DNA of 64,000 bases from Streptomyces sp. NBC_00683 (GCF_036226745.1 NZ_CP109013.1:4712001-4776000), one strand, 5' to 3'; counted from the first letter of the stretch, positions 25,418 through 33,851 are shown. A program made the numbers and translations. The notes: a model not told the origin generated them from the sequence alone.

Positions 25418-25448
25418 GGCGGCCCCGGGCCGACCGGCCCCGGCCGCC
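25418..25448 (+). terminator. Hairpin after the oxidoreductase gene
   Basis: GGCGGCC/GGCCGCC (7 bp) plus an inner GGGCC/GGCCC stem around a GACC loop. It sits 7 bp after the stop and just before the next leaderless promoter. Confidence 0.5.
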
Positions 25449-25458
25449 CCGTCCCGCC

Positions 25459-25464
25459 TACCCT
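25459..25464 (+). promoter_or_regulatory. -10 box TACCCT, leaderless
   Basis: TACCCT ends six bases before the ATG of the DUF2786 gene. Confidence 0.5.
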
Positions 25465-25470
25465 GACCTG

Positions 25471-26652
25471 ATGGAATCGGTGATCGACCAGGCATGCGCG
25501 ACGGCCCTCTACTCGGACGGTGACGCCGGACTCGACACCGGGGCCTCCCTCCTCGCCGCCGATCCGTCGGCCGACGACGCGCTGCACCTGCGCGGCGAGG
25601 AGTTCCTGCGGCGTGCCTGGGCGCGCGGCTGGCAGCCCGCCGATGTCGTACGGATCGTCCGGCGCGAGCTGGACGAGGCCGGGGCCGGGCTCGTCGCCGC
25701 GCTGATCACCGCGGAGACGGCGCGTTACGGCCAGCTCCCGCCGCGCTGGGCCGACCAGCTCGCCGGGCTGCCCGCCCCGGCGCCGCGCAACCGGCCCGAC
25801 CGCTTCACGTACGCTTCCGGGCTGCTGGAGCTGTACCGCCTCCTCCTGCGGCTGCCGGTGATCGAGCCGGTCGGCCCGCCGCCCGGCACCGCCGCCGACG
25901 ACCTCCACCGGCCGCCCGCCCACGGGGAACCCCGGATGCTCACCCGGATCCGTGCCCTGCTCGCCAAGGCGGAGGCGACCGGCTTCCCGGAGGAGGCGGA
26001 GGCGCTCACCACCAAGGCGCAGGAGCTGATGGCCCGGCACAGCATCGACGAGGCATTGCTCGCCGCCCGTACCCACGGCTCCGGTACGCCGGGAGCCTGC
26101 CGGATCGGGGTCGATGCCCCGTACGAGAGCGCGAAGGCGATCCTGCTCGACTCGATCGCCTCCGCGAACCGCTGCCGGGCCGTGTGGAACAGCGATCTCG
26201 GCTTCACCACGGTCGTCGGCTTCGAACCGGACCTGGAGGCCGTGGAGCTGCTCTTCACCTCACTGCTGGTGCAGGGCACGGCCGCGATGACGAAGGCGGA
26301 GGCAGGGCAGAGGGCCGGCGGGCGCAAGCGGACCAAGCCCTTCCGGCAATCCTTCCTGATGGCGTACGCCCAGCGTCTGGGCAGTCGGCTCGCCGACGAC
26401 ACCGCACGCGTCACGGCGGCGGCCGATGCCGGCAGCCGATCGGCGGGTGAACCCGGCGACGCCCCCGGCGGTGGTCTGCTGCCCGTCCTCGCGGCCCGGG
26501 ACGTCGCGGTCACGGACACGGCGGAGCGGATGTTCCCGCGGACCACCACCTCCCGGGTGCGCGGCGTCACGGACGCCGAGGGCTGGACCCACGGCACAGC
26601 CGCCGCGGACCGGGCCAGGATGGGCGGCAGAGGGCCGGAAATCGACAGATAA
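25471..26652 (+). CDS. DUF2786 domain protein
   Basis: 393 aa, soluble. The central DUF2786 motif is seen at about residues 155-195 (IRALLAKAEATGFPEEAEALTTKAQELMARHSID). The N-terminal 100 residues are helical and acidic. The segment after DUF2786 has YESAKAILLDSIASANRCRAVW and a conserved late FRQSFLMAYAQRLGSRL. Function is unknown. Some DUF2786 proteins are linked to phage or plasmid functions, but nothing mobile is nearby. The start is set by the TACCCT box. Confidence 0.85.
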   Translation: MESVIDQACATALYSDGDAGLDTGASLLAADPSADDALHLRGEEFLRRAWARGWQPADVVRIVRRELDEAGAGLVAALITAETARYGQLPPRWADQLAGLPAPAPRNRPDRFTYASGLLELYRLLLRLPVIEPVGPPPGTAADDLHRPPAHGEPRMLTRIRALLAKAEATGFPEEAEALTTKAQELMARHSIDEALLAARTHGSGTPGACRIGVDAPYESAKAILLDSIASANRCRAVWNSDLGFTTVVGFEPDLEAVELLFTSLLVQGTAAMTKAEAGQRAGGRKRTKPFRQSFLMAYAQRLGSRLADDTARVTAAADAGSRSAGEPGDAPGGGLLPVLAARDVAVTDTAERMFPRTTTSRVRGVTDAEGWTHGTAAADRARMGGRGPEIDR

Positions 26653-26695
26653 CACCGAGGGAGCGGCATAAGTCGGGCTTGCGCGGGAATGCGGT

Positions 26696-26701
26696 TAGGC
26701 T
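26696..26701 (+). promoter_or_regulatory. -10 box TAGGCT, leaderless
   Basis: TAGGCT ends seven bases before the ATG of the FUSC-type exporter gene. Confidence 0.5.
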
Positions 26702-26708
26702 CGCCCTC

Positions 26709-28805
26709 ATGAGCTGGCTCCGGGCGCTGAAGGAGACCGCTCGCTCGGGGCTGAGCATCGAGCGGCAGCGTCTCGAACCGCTGATCGCTCTGCGGGGTGC
26801 CGCGGGCCTCGCCCTCGTCGTCGGGCTGTCCCTCGCCTTCTTCGGCCCGGTGATCGCGGCCAGTTCCGCCTTCGGGGCCTTCCAGGCGGGGATCGCCACC
26901 TTCGAGCGCAGCTGGCGCCCCCGGCCCGTGCTCGCCCTGATCTCCGGCAGCAGCCTGGCCGTCTCGACGTTCGTCGGCTACGTGAGCGTCAGCCAGCCCG
27001 CCGTGTTCCTGACGCTGCTGGCACTCTGGACGTTCGCCGCCGGGATGACCTGGGCAGTGGGACCCACGGCCGGCATCCTCGCGGGATCCAACGTCGCGAT
27101 CATGCTGGTCACGATCACCCTTCCCGGCTCCGTCGCCGAAGCCGCCGCACACGCCGCGATGATGGCGTTCGGCGGGCTGGTCCAGGCGGCCATGATCGTG
27201 CTGTTCCCGGTACGCAGATGGGGCGCCCAGCGCGACGCGCTCGCCGACGCCCTCGCCGCCGAGGCCGACTACGCCCGCAGACTGCGCCACGATCCGGTCG
27301 CGCCCTTCGACCCCGTACCGCTGATGACCGCCCGCAGCGCCGCCGCCATCACCCCCCGTGAGGCCCGCCGGCTCCCCGTCGAACTGCACGGCGCCCGGGG
27401 CGTCGCCGAGCGGCTGCGGCCGGTCCTCGCCTCACTGGCGGACCCGGCACTGGGAGTGCCCGGCGACGGGCTGGAGCGGGTCTGGGTGCGGGAGCTGCTC
27501 GGCGCGGCCGGATCCGTACTGGACGCGGCGGCCCAAGCGGTCCGGCACGGGGAGCCCGTCCACCTCGCCGCCACCGACCTGGGGGTCCTGGGGACCCCCG
27601 ACAACGAGGTGATCCTGGCCGGGCCGCCGCGCCGCGCCGCCGACCGGCTCGACGCACTGCTCGCGGACGTCATCGAGATCGCCGAGGGCGCCGGCACCCG
27701 TGAGCCGGCCGGGCACGCCGCGGACACCCGGCGCCGCCAGAGCCTGCTGCGGCTCGTCCCGGTGGCGCTGACGGCTATGCGTCGCGAGCTGCGCAGGGAG
27801 TCGCCGATCCTGCGGCACGCCATCAGGCTCTCGGCGGTCGCCACCCTCGGCTTCCTGCTGGGCGCCGCACTGCCCTTCGGGCACGGCTACTGGGCGCCGA
27901 TGGCAGCAGTGATGGCGATGCGCCCGGACTTCTCGCAGACCTACTCACGGTCCGTCGCCCGGTTCGGCGGCACCGTCGTCGGAGTGGCCCTGGCCACCGG
28001 CCTCGTCCAGGCGGTCGAGCCGGGCGTGACGCTCGCCGCGGTCCTCGCGGTGATCTGCGCGTGGCTGATGTACCTGCTGATGCGCAGCGGATACGCGGTC
28101 GCCCAGGCCTGCGTCTCCGCCTACGTGGTCTTCCTGCTCGGAATGGCGGGGGAGGACTGGTCGCAGACCGTCACCGAACGGGTGGTCCTCACGCTCGCCG
28201 GAGGCATGCTCGCGATGGTCTCGTACGCCGTCTTCCCGGCCTGGGAGACCCCGCGGCTGCGCAACCGGCTGGCCCGCTGGCTGATCACGGACGCGCGGTA
28301 CGCGGCGACCGTCCTCGACGGGTACGCCGATCCGGCTTCCCGGAGCGACGCCGATGTGCGGAACGCGCTGCTCGCCACCCGTGAGGCGCGCATCGCCTGG
28401 CAGGAGGCGCTGGCGACCGCCCGGCACGAACCCGTACGCCACCGCGGCATCTCCCGCCTCTCCGCCGACGAGGCGCAGCACGCCCTTGCCCAGTTCGGCA
28501 GGGTCACGATGCTGATGGAGGCCCATCTGCCACCCGGTACGGCCACCCCGGTGCCGGGGGCGGCGGACCTGGCGGCCACGCTGCGGCGGGTCTCCGAACA
28601 GGGCGCGAAGGCGGTGCGGGAGCGCCGTGTGCCGGACTGGGAACCGGTGCGCCAGGTACTCGCGGGCTGGGACAGGCCGGAGGGCCACCCGGAGGCGGTG
28701 CCCCCGCCCAACGCCTTCGTGCGCAGCGGAGCCGCCATGCTGCTCGACGCCCTGGAGGAGTTCTCGCGGGGCCTGGACCTCCCCAAGGGCAAGCGCAGGG
28801 TGTGA
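26709..28805 (+). CDS. FUSC-family (aromatic acid exporter-like) membrane protein
   Basis: 698 aa with two blocks of hydrophobic helices (about 30-180 and 375-520), each of about six TM segments, joined by a soluble region. The second block contains GHGYWAPMAAVMAMRPDFSQTYSRSVARFGGTVVG, a typical FUSC/AaeB/YccS signature. It is predicted to export small organic acids or other solutes, substrate unknown. The start at MSWLRALKE is used because a TAGGCT box lies just upstream. An in-frame ATG 10 codons earlier would place the promoter box inside the gene. Confidence 0.88.
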   Translation: MSWLRALKETARSGLSIERQRLEPLIALRGAAGLALVVGLSLAFFGPVIAASSAFGAFQAGIATFERSWRPRPVLALISGSSLAVSTFVGYVSVSQPAVFLTLLALWTFAAGMTWAVGPTAGILAGSNVAIMLVTITLPGSVAEAAAHAAMMAFGGLVQAAMIVLFPVRRWGAQRDALADALAAEADYARRLRHDPVAPFDPVPLMTARSAAAITPREARRLPVELHGARGVAERLRPVLASLADPALGVPGDGLERVWVRELLGAAGSVLDAAAQAVRHGEPVHLAATDLGVLGTPDNEVILAGPPRRAADRLDALLADVIEIAEGAGTREPAGHAADTRRRQSLLRLVPVALTAMRRELRRESPILRHAIRLSAVATLGFLLGAALPFGHGYWAPMAAVMAMRPDFSQTYSRSVARFGGTVVGVALATGLVQAVEPGVTLAAVLAVICAWLMYLLMRSGYAVAQACVSAYVVFLLGMAGEDWSQTVTERVVLTLAGGMLAMVSYAVFPAWETPRLRNRLARWLITDARYAATVLDGYADPASRSDADVRNALLATREARIAWQEALATARHEPVRHRGISRLSADEAQHALAQFGRVTMLMEAHLPPGTATPVPGAADLAATLRRVSEQGAKAVRERRVPDWEPVRQVLAGWDRPEGHPEAVPPPNAFVRSGAAMLLDALEEFSRGLDLPKGKRRV

Positions 28806-28873
28806 GAGCCGGCCGGGCGACGTCCGACCGGGCGATCGAAGGCCGCCCGGCAGGATCCGGGGCCGGCGGTGCG

Positions 28874-29362
28874 TCAGGGGGCGGGGACGTCCGGCAGACC
28901 GGTCGGCAGCTTGCCGGGATCGGTCTTCGTCAGGGTGTCCTTGGCTCCGGCGTCCCAGGAGACGACGAGCGTCTTGCCGTCGTTGGACTCGATGGACCCC
29001 ATGGTGCGGTCCTTGTTCCCGTCGGTGCACGTCAGCGCGAGCATCACCTCGCCCATGTCCTTCACATCACCCTGGCAGACATGCTGGTCGGCGACGAGCG
29101 CCACCTTGCCCGAGGCGACGGAAAGGGCGACGGCCTTGCCGTCGGACAGACCCGCCCACGTACCGTCCAGCGCGGCCGCCTCGGCACCCGGGGCGCCGCT
29201 TTCCTCGCTGCCGGCGCCGGGTGACGCGCTCTGCCCGGCGTCCGATCCCGTGCCGGAGTCCTTGGCCTTGCCGCTGTCGTCCCCGCTGCCGCACGCGGTC
29301 AGCGTGAGAGCGGCGACGAGGCCGGCGGCCAGGACGGCGCCGGAACGTACGAGCCTGTCCAT
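28874..29362 (-). CDS. Secreted lipoprotein of unknown function
   Basis: 162 aa with signal peptide and lipobox LTLTAC. A Gly/Ser/Asp-rich spacer (about 25-62) is followed by a compact domain of about 95 residues with two cysteines (HVCQGDV and LTCTDG) that could form a disulfide. No family was recognised. GGGGGAAC precedes the ATG. It is convergent with the FUSC-type exporter and divergent from the DUF397 gene. Confidence 0.8.
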   Translation of the reverse strand: MDRLVRSGAVLAAGLVAALTLTACGSGDDSGKAKDSGTGSDAGQSASPGAGSEESGAPGAEAAALDGTWAGLSDGKAVALSVASGKVALVADQHVCQGDVKDMGEVMLALTCTDGNKDRTMGSIESNDGKTLVVSWDAGAKDTLTKTDPGKLPTGLPDVPAP

Positions 29363-29525
29363 GTGGAGTTCCCCCTTGTTGATTCGCGGTCAAAAGTCCG
29401 CGCCAAGCTACCAGGGGAAAACTGAACAACTTCCGGAAGAGGGAGCCAAATAGGCGTGCCGTTCGTCTCTCCCTCAGCGGGGTGCCCCGGTCGGCCGGGA
29501 AAGCTGTAATCGCGCGCATACCCCC

Positions 29526-29542
29526 CGTGCACGTGCATCTGC
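29526..29542. promoter_or_regulatory. 17-bp operator-like motif, copy 1 (upstream of DUF397 gene)
   Basis: CGTGCACGTGCATCTGC, with the internal palindrome TGCACGTGCA. It ends 25 bp before a good -10 box (TATGAT), so it lies just upstream of the -35 region. An exact inverted copy lies 1.07 kb away in front of the ATPase gene. Confidence 0.55.
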
Positions 29543-29567
29543 TCATGCATTGGCATATGAACACAGC

Positions 29568-29573
29568 TATGAT
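29568..29573 (+). promoter_or_regulatory. -10 box TATGAT for DUF397 gene
   Basis: TATGAT is near-consensus and would start transcription near 29580, about 38 bases before the GTG. The sequence at the -35 position is weak (TGCATT), consistent with activator control. Confidence 0.5.
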
Positions 29574-29617
29574 CCGAGCTAGTTGACACTTGCACCTTGC
29601 AACTCGGGGAGCGTCCT

Positions 29618-29860
29618 GTGCACCACGTGTACAACGGCATGGCGGCCACAGAGCTTCGCGGAGTCGTCTGGCAGAAGAGCAGACACAGCAACTCCCAGGG
29701 GTCCTGCGTGGAGTTCGCGAAACTGCCCGGCGGGAATGTGGCGATGCGCAACTCGCGCCACCCCGACGGGCCGGCCCTGGTCTATACGCCGGCCGAGATA
29801 GAGGCGCTGCTGCTGGGCGTCAAGGACGGGGAGTTCGACCATCTGGCGACGGGCGGCTGA
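29618..29860 (+). CDS. DUF397 small regulatory partner protein
   Basis: 80-aa DUF397 protein with the family signature VVWQKSRHSNSQGSCVEFAKLPGGNVAMRNSRHPDGPALVYTP. DUF397 proteins are paired with WhiJ-type XRE/DUF5753 regulators in Streptomyces and act with them in developmental control. The GTG is preferred because GGGGAG stands six bases upstream. The matching ATPase and HTH genes are the next two genes. Confidence 0.88.
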   Translation: MHHVYNGMAATELRGVVWQKSRHSNSQGSCVEFAKLPGGNVAMRNSRHPDGPALVYTPAEIEALLLGVKDGEFDHLATGG

Positions 29861-29883
29861 AAGCGTCGCTTCCGCCGCCCTGC

Positions 29884-30477
29884 CTACACGCTGTCGGGAA
29901 TTGCCTCGGCCGGCACCGCGCTGTCGAGGCGCGGGCACTCCGGAACCGCACCGTCCGCCGCGGTCCTGTCCGACAGCCGGAACAGTGCCCAGACCACCTT
30001 GCCGCGGCGCGCGCCGGCCGTCTGCTGCTCGCCGGCCAGCACGGGGGAGGGGTGCCAGCCCCAGCCGTCGCTGAACGACTCCACGAGGAAGAGACCCCGG
30101 CCCGATTCGGCCGAGTCCGCGGCTTCGCCCGCCACCGGGCTCTTGTCGCTGGGATCGCGCACCGCGCACACCAGCCGTGAGGTCCAGCGCATGAGGTGCA
30201 GCCGTACGGACGTGTCCTGGCGCTCACGCGCGAGGTCGGCGGGAAGGGCGTGCCGCAGCGCGTTGGTGACCAGCTCGGAGACGACCAGGGCGACATCGTC
30301 GAAGTGGTCGCCGAGATCCCACGAGGTCAGAGTCGTACGGGTGAACTTTCGCGCGCCGCCCACCGCTTCGAACCGGGCCGGCAACGCGCAGGAGGCCGAA
30401 CCCGCGACCGCCGAGGGGTCGATGGGTGGAAGCCCCTGCCGTAACGGCTCGAGCATCGTCGATCCATTCGTCCCCAT
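29884..30477 (-). CDS. RsbW/AbaA-type ATP-binding regulatory protein
   Basis: 197-aa GHKL-fold protein like anti-sigma kinases RsbW/SpoIIAB. The N box is VVSELVTNALRHA. The G1 region is AVRDPSDKSP, and ESGRGLFLVESFSDGWGW covers the G2 loop. Such proteins accompany DUF397 and XRE/DUF5753 genes in Streptomyces WhiJ/AbaA cells and may regulate by phosphorylation or binding. The start at MGTNGSTM is the most likely. A longer version from 30564 would begin with repeated AVPLQP units encoded by an 18-bp tandem repeat. Confidence 0.85.
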   Translation of the reverse strand: MGTNGSTMLEPLRQGLPPIDPSAVAGSASCALPARFEAVGGARKFTRTTLTSWDLGDHFDDVALVVSELVTNALRHALPADLARERQDTSVRLHLMRWTSRLVCAVRDPSDKSPVAGEAADSAESGRGLFLVESFSDGWGWHPSPVLAGEQQTAGARRGKVVWALFRLSDRTAADGAVPECPRLDSAVPAEAIPDSV

Positions 30478-30502
30478 GCGAGGCACTCCCGGGATTCGCG
30501 GC

Positions 30503-30556
30503 TGTAGCGGCACTGCTGGTTGTAGCGGTACTGCGGGGTACAGCGGCACAACACGA
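30503..30556 (-). repeat. 18-bp tandem repeat, three units
   Basis: Units begin TGTAGCGGCACTGCTGGT, TGTAGCGGTACTGCGGGG and TACAGCGGCACAACACGA. They lie in the leader of the ATPase gene, or encode PAVPLQ repeats if an upstream start is used. Confidence 0.6.
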
Positions 30557-30612
30557 ACGAGCACGCAGGTGCGCGAGGACCATGGTTCCGAATGCGCACG
30601 GCAGATGCAAGG

Positions 30613-30629
30613 GCAGATGCACGTGCACG
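30613..30629. promoter_or_regulatory. 17-bp operator-like motif, copy 2 (upstream of ATPase gene)
   Basis: GCAGATGCACGTGCACG is the exact reverse complement of copy 1 and so points toward the ATPase gene as copy 1 points toward the DUF397 gene. A second GCAGATGCA lies 12 bp to the left (30601). It is the shared half of the motif and matches a TGCAT at the same distance in copy 1. Confidence 0.55.
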
Positions 30630-30761
30630 CGCCGGACCTGCCCGGTAGCGTGCCGGTTCTTACTCATTTCTTCCGGCATCAAGTTTCGGAGCTTTCCCGA
30701 ACTCTTGCCATTTCCGTAATCGAATGAGTACGGGCTGAAGCGTTTTGGTGGCAGAATCCGG

Positions 30762-30787
30762 CTCCGGGGTTCGGGGGGACCCCGGAG
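30762..30787 (+). other. Leader hairpin before the HTH gene
   Basis: CTCCGGGGT pairs with ACCCCGGAG (9 bp, 8-nt loop), ending 29 bases before the GTG. It may be an mRNA leader structure or a dyad for autoregulation. Confidence 0.4.
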
Positions 30788-30816
30788 TCCGGGAAGCGAT
30801 GGGGAGGGTTGGACCA

Positions 30817-31680
30817 GTGCCGGCAGGCGAGTCGAGTGGATCTGTGGTGCGGCGCATCCTGCTGGGCTCACAGCTCAGGCGCCTGCGCGAGTCGCGCGGC
30901 ATCACCCGTGAGGCGGCCGGCTACTCCATCCGCGCCTCCGAATCGAAGATCAGCCGCATGGAGTTGGGACGGGTGAGCTTCAAGGCCAGGGACGTCGAGG
31001 ACCTGCTCACGCTGTACGGAGTCACGGACGAGGCGGAGCGGGACTCCCTCCTCGGTCTGGCCCGTGAGGCCAATGTGGCGGGCTGGTGGCACAGTTACGG
31101 CGATGTGCTGCCCGGCTGGTTCCAGACGTATATCGGTCTGGAGGGGGCGGCCTCGCTCATCCGGATCTACGAAGTCCAGTTCGTCCACGGCCTGTTGCAG
31201 ACCGAGGCGTACGCCCATGCCGTCGTCTCGCGCGGCATGCGCGGTGCTCCCGCGGCGGAGATCGACCGCCGGGTCGCGCTGCGGCTGGCGCGCCAGAAGG
31301 TGCTCGTCTCCGAGCGGGCGCCCCGCTTCCACGCCGTGCTCGACGAGGCGGCGCTGCGCCGCCCTTACGGCGAGCGCGACGTGATGCGCGCCCAGTTGCG
31401 GCATCTGATCGACATGTCGGAACAGCCGAACATCACGCTTCAGGTGATGCCCTTCAGTTTCGGCGGCCATGCGGGTGAGAGCGGCGCATTCACCATGCTG
31501 AGCTTCCCGGAATCCGACCTGTCGGACATTGTCTATTTGGAGCAGCTGACAAGTGCGCTCTATCTGGACAAGGCCGAGGAAGTCGCCCAGTACGAAAAGG
31601 CCATGGCGCGGCTGCACGCGGAGAGCCCCGGGCCCGAAGAGAGCCGGGATCTCCTTCGCGGTCTCCTTCAACTGACGTGA
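30817..31680 (+). CDS. XRE-family HTH regulator with DUF5753 (WhiJ-like)
   Basis: 287-aa DNA-binding protein. The N-terminal XRE helix-turn-helix (LRRLRESRGITREAAGYSIRASESKISRMELGRVSFKARDV) is followed by a DUF5753 domain (about 95-280) with the family segments YIGLEGAASLIRIYEVQFVHGLLQTEAYA and FTMLSFPESDLSDIVYLEQLTSALYLD. The GTG is chosen because GGGAGGG lies eight bases upstream. It forms a WhiJ/AbaA-type cell with the DUF397 and ATPase genes to its left and is a good candidate to bind the 17-bp motif there. Confidence 0.9.
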   Translation: MPAGESSGSVVRRILLGSQLRRLRESRGITREAAGYSIRASESKISRMELGRVSFKARDVEDLLTLYGVTDEAERDSLLGLAREANVAGWWHSYGDVLPGWFQTYIGLEGAASLIRIYEVQFVHGLLQTEAYAHAVVSRGMRGAPAAEIDRRVALRLARQKVLVSERAPRFHAVLDEAALRRPYGERDVMRAQLRHLIDMSEQPNITLQVMPFSFGGHAGESGAFTMLSFPESDLSDIVYLEQLTSALYLDKAEEVAQYEKAMARLHAESPGPEESRDLLRGLLQLT

Positions 31681-31734
31681 TTCACACGTACGATGGACTA
31701 CCGACAGGAGTCTGCGCCTGCAGTAAGGGATTGC

Positions 31735-33192
31735 ATGTCCTTCTTCAATGAACTGGCCCACCAGTACATCGACGGCGAGTGGCTGACCGGCAGCGGCTCG
31801 TGGGACATCATTGATTTCAATCCCTACAACGGCGAAAAGCTCGGGGCCATCACGGTGGCCACCGCGGCGGAGGTCGACCGCGCCTACCGGGCTGCCGAGC
31901 GCGCCCAGACCGGGTGGGCGGCGGCCACGGCGTACGAGCGCAGGGCCGTTCTCGAAAGCGCCGTACGCCTGATAGGTGAGCGCAGGAACGACATCGTCGA
32001 GGCGATCATCGACGAGCTCGGCGGCACGCGGTTCAAGGCCGAGTACGAGGTCGATGCCGCCCAGGAGTTCCTGCGCGAGGCCGTCCGCCAGACGCTCCGC
32101 CCCTCGGCGCGGCTGCTGCCCTCGGTCGCCGACAGCAAGGAGAACCGGGTCTACCGGCTGCCTGTCGGTGTCATAGGCGTGATCAGCGCCTTCAACTTCC
32201 CCTTCCTGGTGACGATGAAGACCGTCGCCCCCGCTCTCGCGCTCGGCAACGCGGTGGTGGTGAAGCCCCACCAGAGCGCCCCGGTCGTCGGCGGAGGGCT
32301 GGTCGCCAAGATCTTCGAGGACGCCGGGCTGCCGGCCGGGCTGCTCAACATCGTGATCACCGACAGCGCGGAGATCGGCGACGCGTTCATCGAGCACCCC
32401 GTACCCAGGGTGATCTCGTTCACCGGCTCGGACCGGGTCGGGCGCCACGTCGCGGCCACCGCGGCCGGACTCTTCAAGAAGGCCATCCTCGAACTGAGCG
32501 GCAACAGCGCCCTGGTGGTGCTGGAGGACGCGGACATCGACTACGCGGTCCGCGCGGCCGTCTTCAGTCGCTTCCTGTACCAGGGGCAGGTCAGCATGGC
32601 CGCCAACCGCATCCTGGTCGACCGGTCGGTCGAGCGGGAGTTCACCGAGAGGTTCACCGCGGCGGTGGCCGCGCTCACGACGGGCGACCCGCGCGACCCG
32701 GACACCCGCATCGGCCCGGTCATCAGCGAGTTCCAGGCCGACGCGCTCAAGACGCTGGTCGACGAGGCGCTCGCGGCGGGAGCGACCGCGCTCGTACGGG
32801 GCCGTACCCGCGGCAGTCTCGTCGAGCCCACCGTGCTGACCGGCCTGCCCGACGACTCGCCGCTGCTCGAGCAGGAGATATTCGGCCCGGTCGCGCTGCT
32901 CGTGCCGTTCGACGGCGAGGACGAGGCGGTACGGATCGTCAACGACAGTCCCTACGGGCTGAGCGGCGCGGTGCACACGGCGGACGCGGAGCGCGGGGTG
33001 CGGTTCGCCCGGCGCATCACGAGCGGGATGTTCCACGTCAACGACGCCACCGTGCAGGACGATCCGCTGGTCGCGTTCGGGGGCGAGAAGATGTCCGGCA
33101 TGGGACGGCTGAACGGGGAGGCCGTCGTGGAGGCCTTCACCACCCAGAGGTGGATCTCGATCCAGTACGGGCGAACGGTTTTTCCCTTCTGA
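31735..33192 (+). CDS. Aldehyde dehydrogenase homologue lacking the catalytic cysteine
   Basis: 485-aa ALDH-superfamily protein nearest in look to NAD-dependent benzaldehyde dehydrogenases. Kept features: oxyanion Asn in SAFNFPF, VVKPHQ for cofactor, FTGSDRVG, general base E253 and EIFGPVALLVPF. The nucleophile motif, usually GQxC, is GQVSM: an AGC codon gives Ser287, exactly 34 residues after E253, the normal Glu-Cys spacing. The ELGGN motif is also changed to ELSGN. Normal dehydrogenase activity is therefore doubtful. It may be a binding or esterase-like protein, or a regulatory pseudoenzyme. The reading frame is intact with normal codon use. The start at MSFFNEL has AAGGGA just upstream. 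Confidence 0.9.
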   Translation: MSFFNELAHQYIDGEWLTGSGSWDIIDFNPYNGEKLGAITVATAAEVDRAYRAAERAQTGWAAATAYERRAVLESAVRLIGERRNDIVEAIIDELGGTRFKAEYEVDAAQEFLREAVRQTLRPSARLLPSVADSKENRVYRLPVGVIGVISAFNFPFLVTMKTVAPALALGNAVVVKPHQSAPVVGGGLVAKIFEDAGLPAGLLNIVITDSAEIGDAFIEHPVPRVISFTGSDRVGRHVAATAAGLFKKAILELSGNSALVVLEDADIDYAVRAAVFSRFLYQGQVSMAANRILVDRSVEREFTERFTAAVAALTTGDPRDPDTRIGPVISEFQADALKTLVDEALAAGATALVRGRTRGSLVEPTVLTGLPDDSPLLEQEIFGPVALLVPFDGEDEAVRIVNDSPYGLSGAVHTADAERGVRFARRITSGMFHVNDATVQDDPLVAFGGEKMSGMGRLNGEAVVEAFTTQRWISIQYGRTVFPF

Positions 33193-33281
33193 CACCGCGG
33201 GTTGGGGACAGAGGCCGGCCTGATCGGTCCGTACGTTGACGGGGTAGGCAATACCGTCACGTACCACCGAAGGCAGACATC

Positions 33282-33833
33282 ATGGTCACTCACGTTCCCT
33301 CAGAGGCCCCCGGCGACGAGCGCGGTGCGCTCCTGGCCTTCGTCGAGGCGCAGCGCGGCGCGGTCCGGCGCTCCGTTCTGGGGCTCACCGAGGAGCAGGC
33401 GGCAAGCCGGCCCAGTGTCAGCGAGCTCTCCCTGTCCGGGCTGGTCAAGCACGTGGCCGAGACGGAGCTGAACTGGCTGCGGATGGCCCAGCAGCTGCCG
33501 AACGAGCGCCAGCGCGACGCGGAGACCTGGGCCGACAGCTTCCGTCTCGTGGGTGACGAGACGGTTCCGCAGGTGGTCGAGTTCTGGTCGAAGGTCGCTG
33601 CGGAGACCGAGGCCTTCATCCACGGGGTCGACAGCATGAACGACACCTTTCCGCTTCCCGAGGCGCCCTGGTACCCGAAGGACGAGCGCTGCTCGATGCG
33701 CTGGCTGCTGGTCCATCTCGTCGAGGAGATCGCACGCCACGCGGGTCACGCCGACATCATCCGCGAATCGCTGGACGGCAGGACCGCCCTCCAGCTGGTC
33801 GCCGAGGAGGCGGGCTACCCTAGTCAAAGTTGA
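33282..33833 (+). CDS. DinB/DUF664 family putative metalloenzyme
   Basis: 183-aa four-helix DinB-fold protein. Metal-ligand histidines are likely in LVKHVAETELNW and in LVEEIARHAGHADIIRESLDG. Actinobacterial DinB/DUF664 proteins include mycothiol-dependent S-transferases and maleylpyruvate isomerases, and the exact reaction is unknown here. GAAGG precedes the ATG. Its last codons overlap a PadR operator. Confidence 0.88.
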   Translation: MVTHVPSEAPGDERGALLAFVEAQRGAVRRSVLGLTEEQAASRPSVSELSLSGLVKHVAETELNWLRMAQQLPNERQRDAETWADSFRLVGDETVPQVVEFWSKVAAETEAFIHGVDSMNDTFPLPEAPWYPKDERCSMRWLLVHLVEEIARHAGHADIIRESLDGRTALQLVAEEAGYPSQS

Positions 33834-33836
33834 ATA
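33821..33836. promoter_or_regulatory. PadR operator site 1 (TAGTCAA-N2-TTGACTA type)
   Basis: TAGTCAAAGTTGAATA. It overlaps the stop codon of the DinB gene and the expected transcription start of the PadR gene (TACCCT at 33816-33821), so autoregulation is likely. Confidence 0.65.
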
Positions 33837-33851
33837 CAAAGGGTGGGTGGT

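Noticed and set aside
30868..33267. Leftward open frame of 799 codons opposite the HTH and aldehyde dehydrogenase genes
   Set aside because: Shadow frame. The plus-strand genes show family motifs, and no homology-like motif is seen in the antisense.
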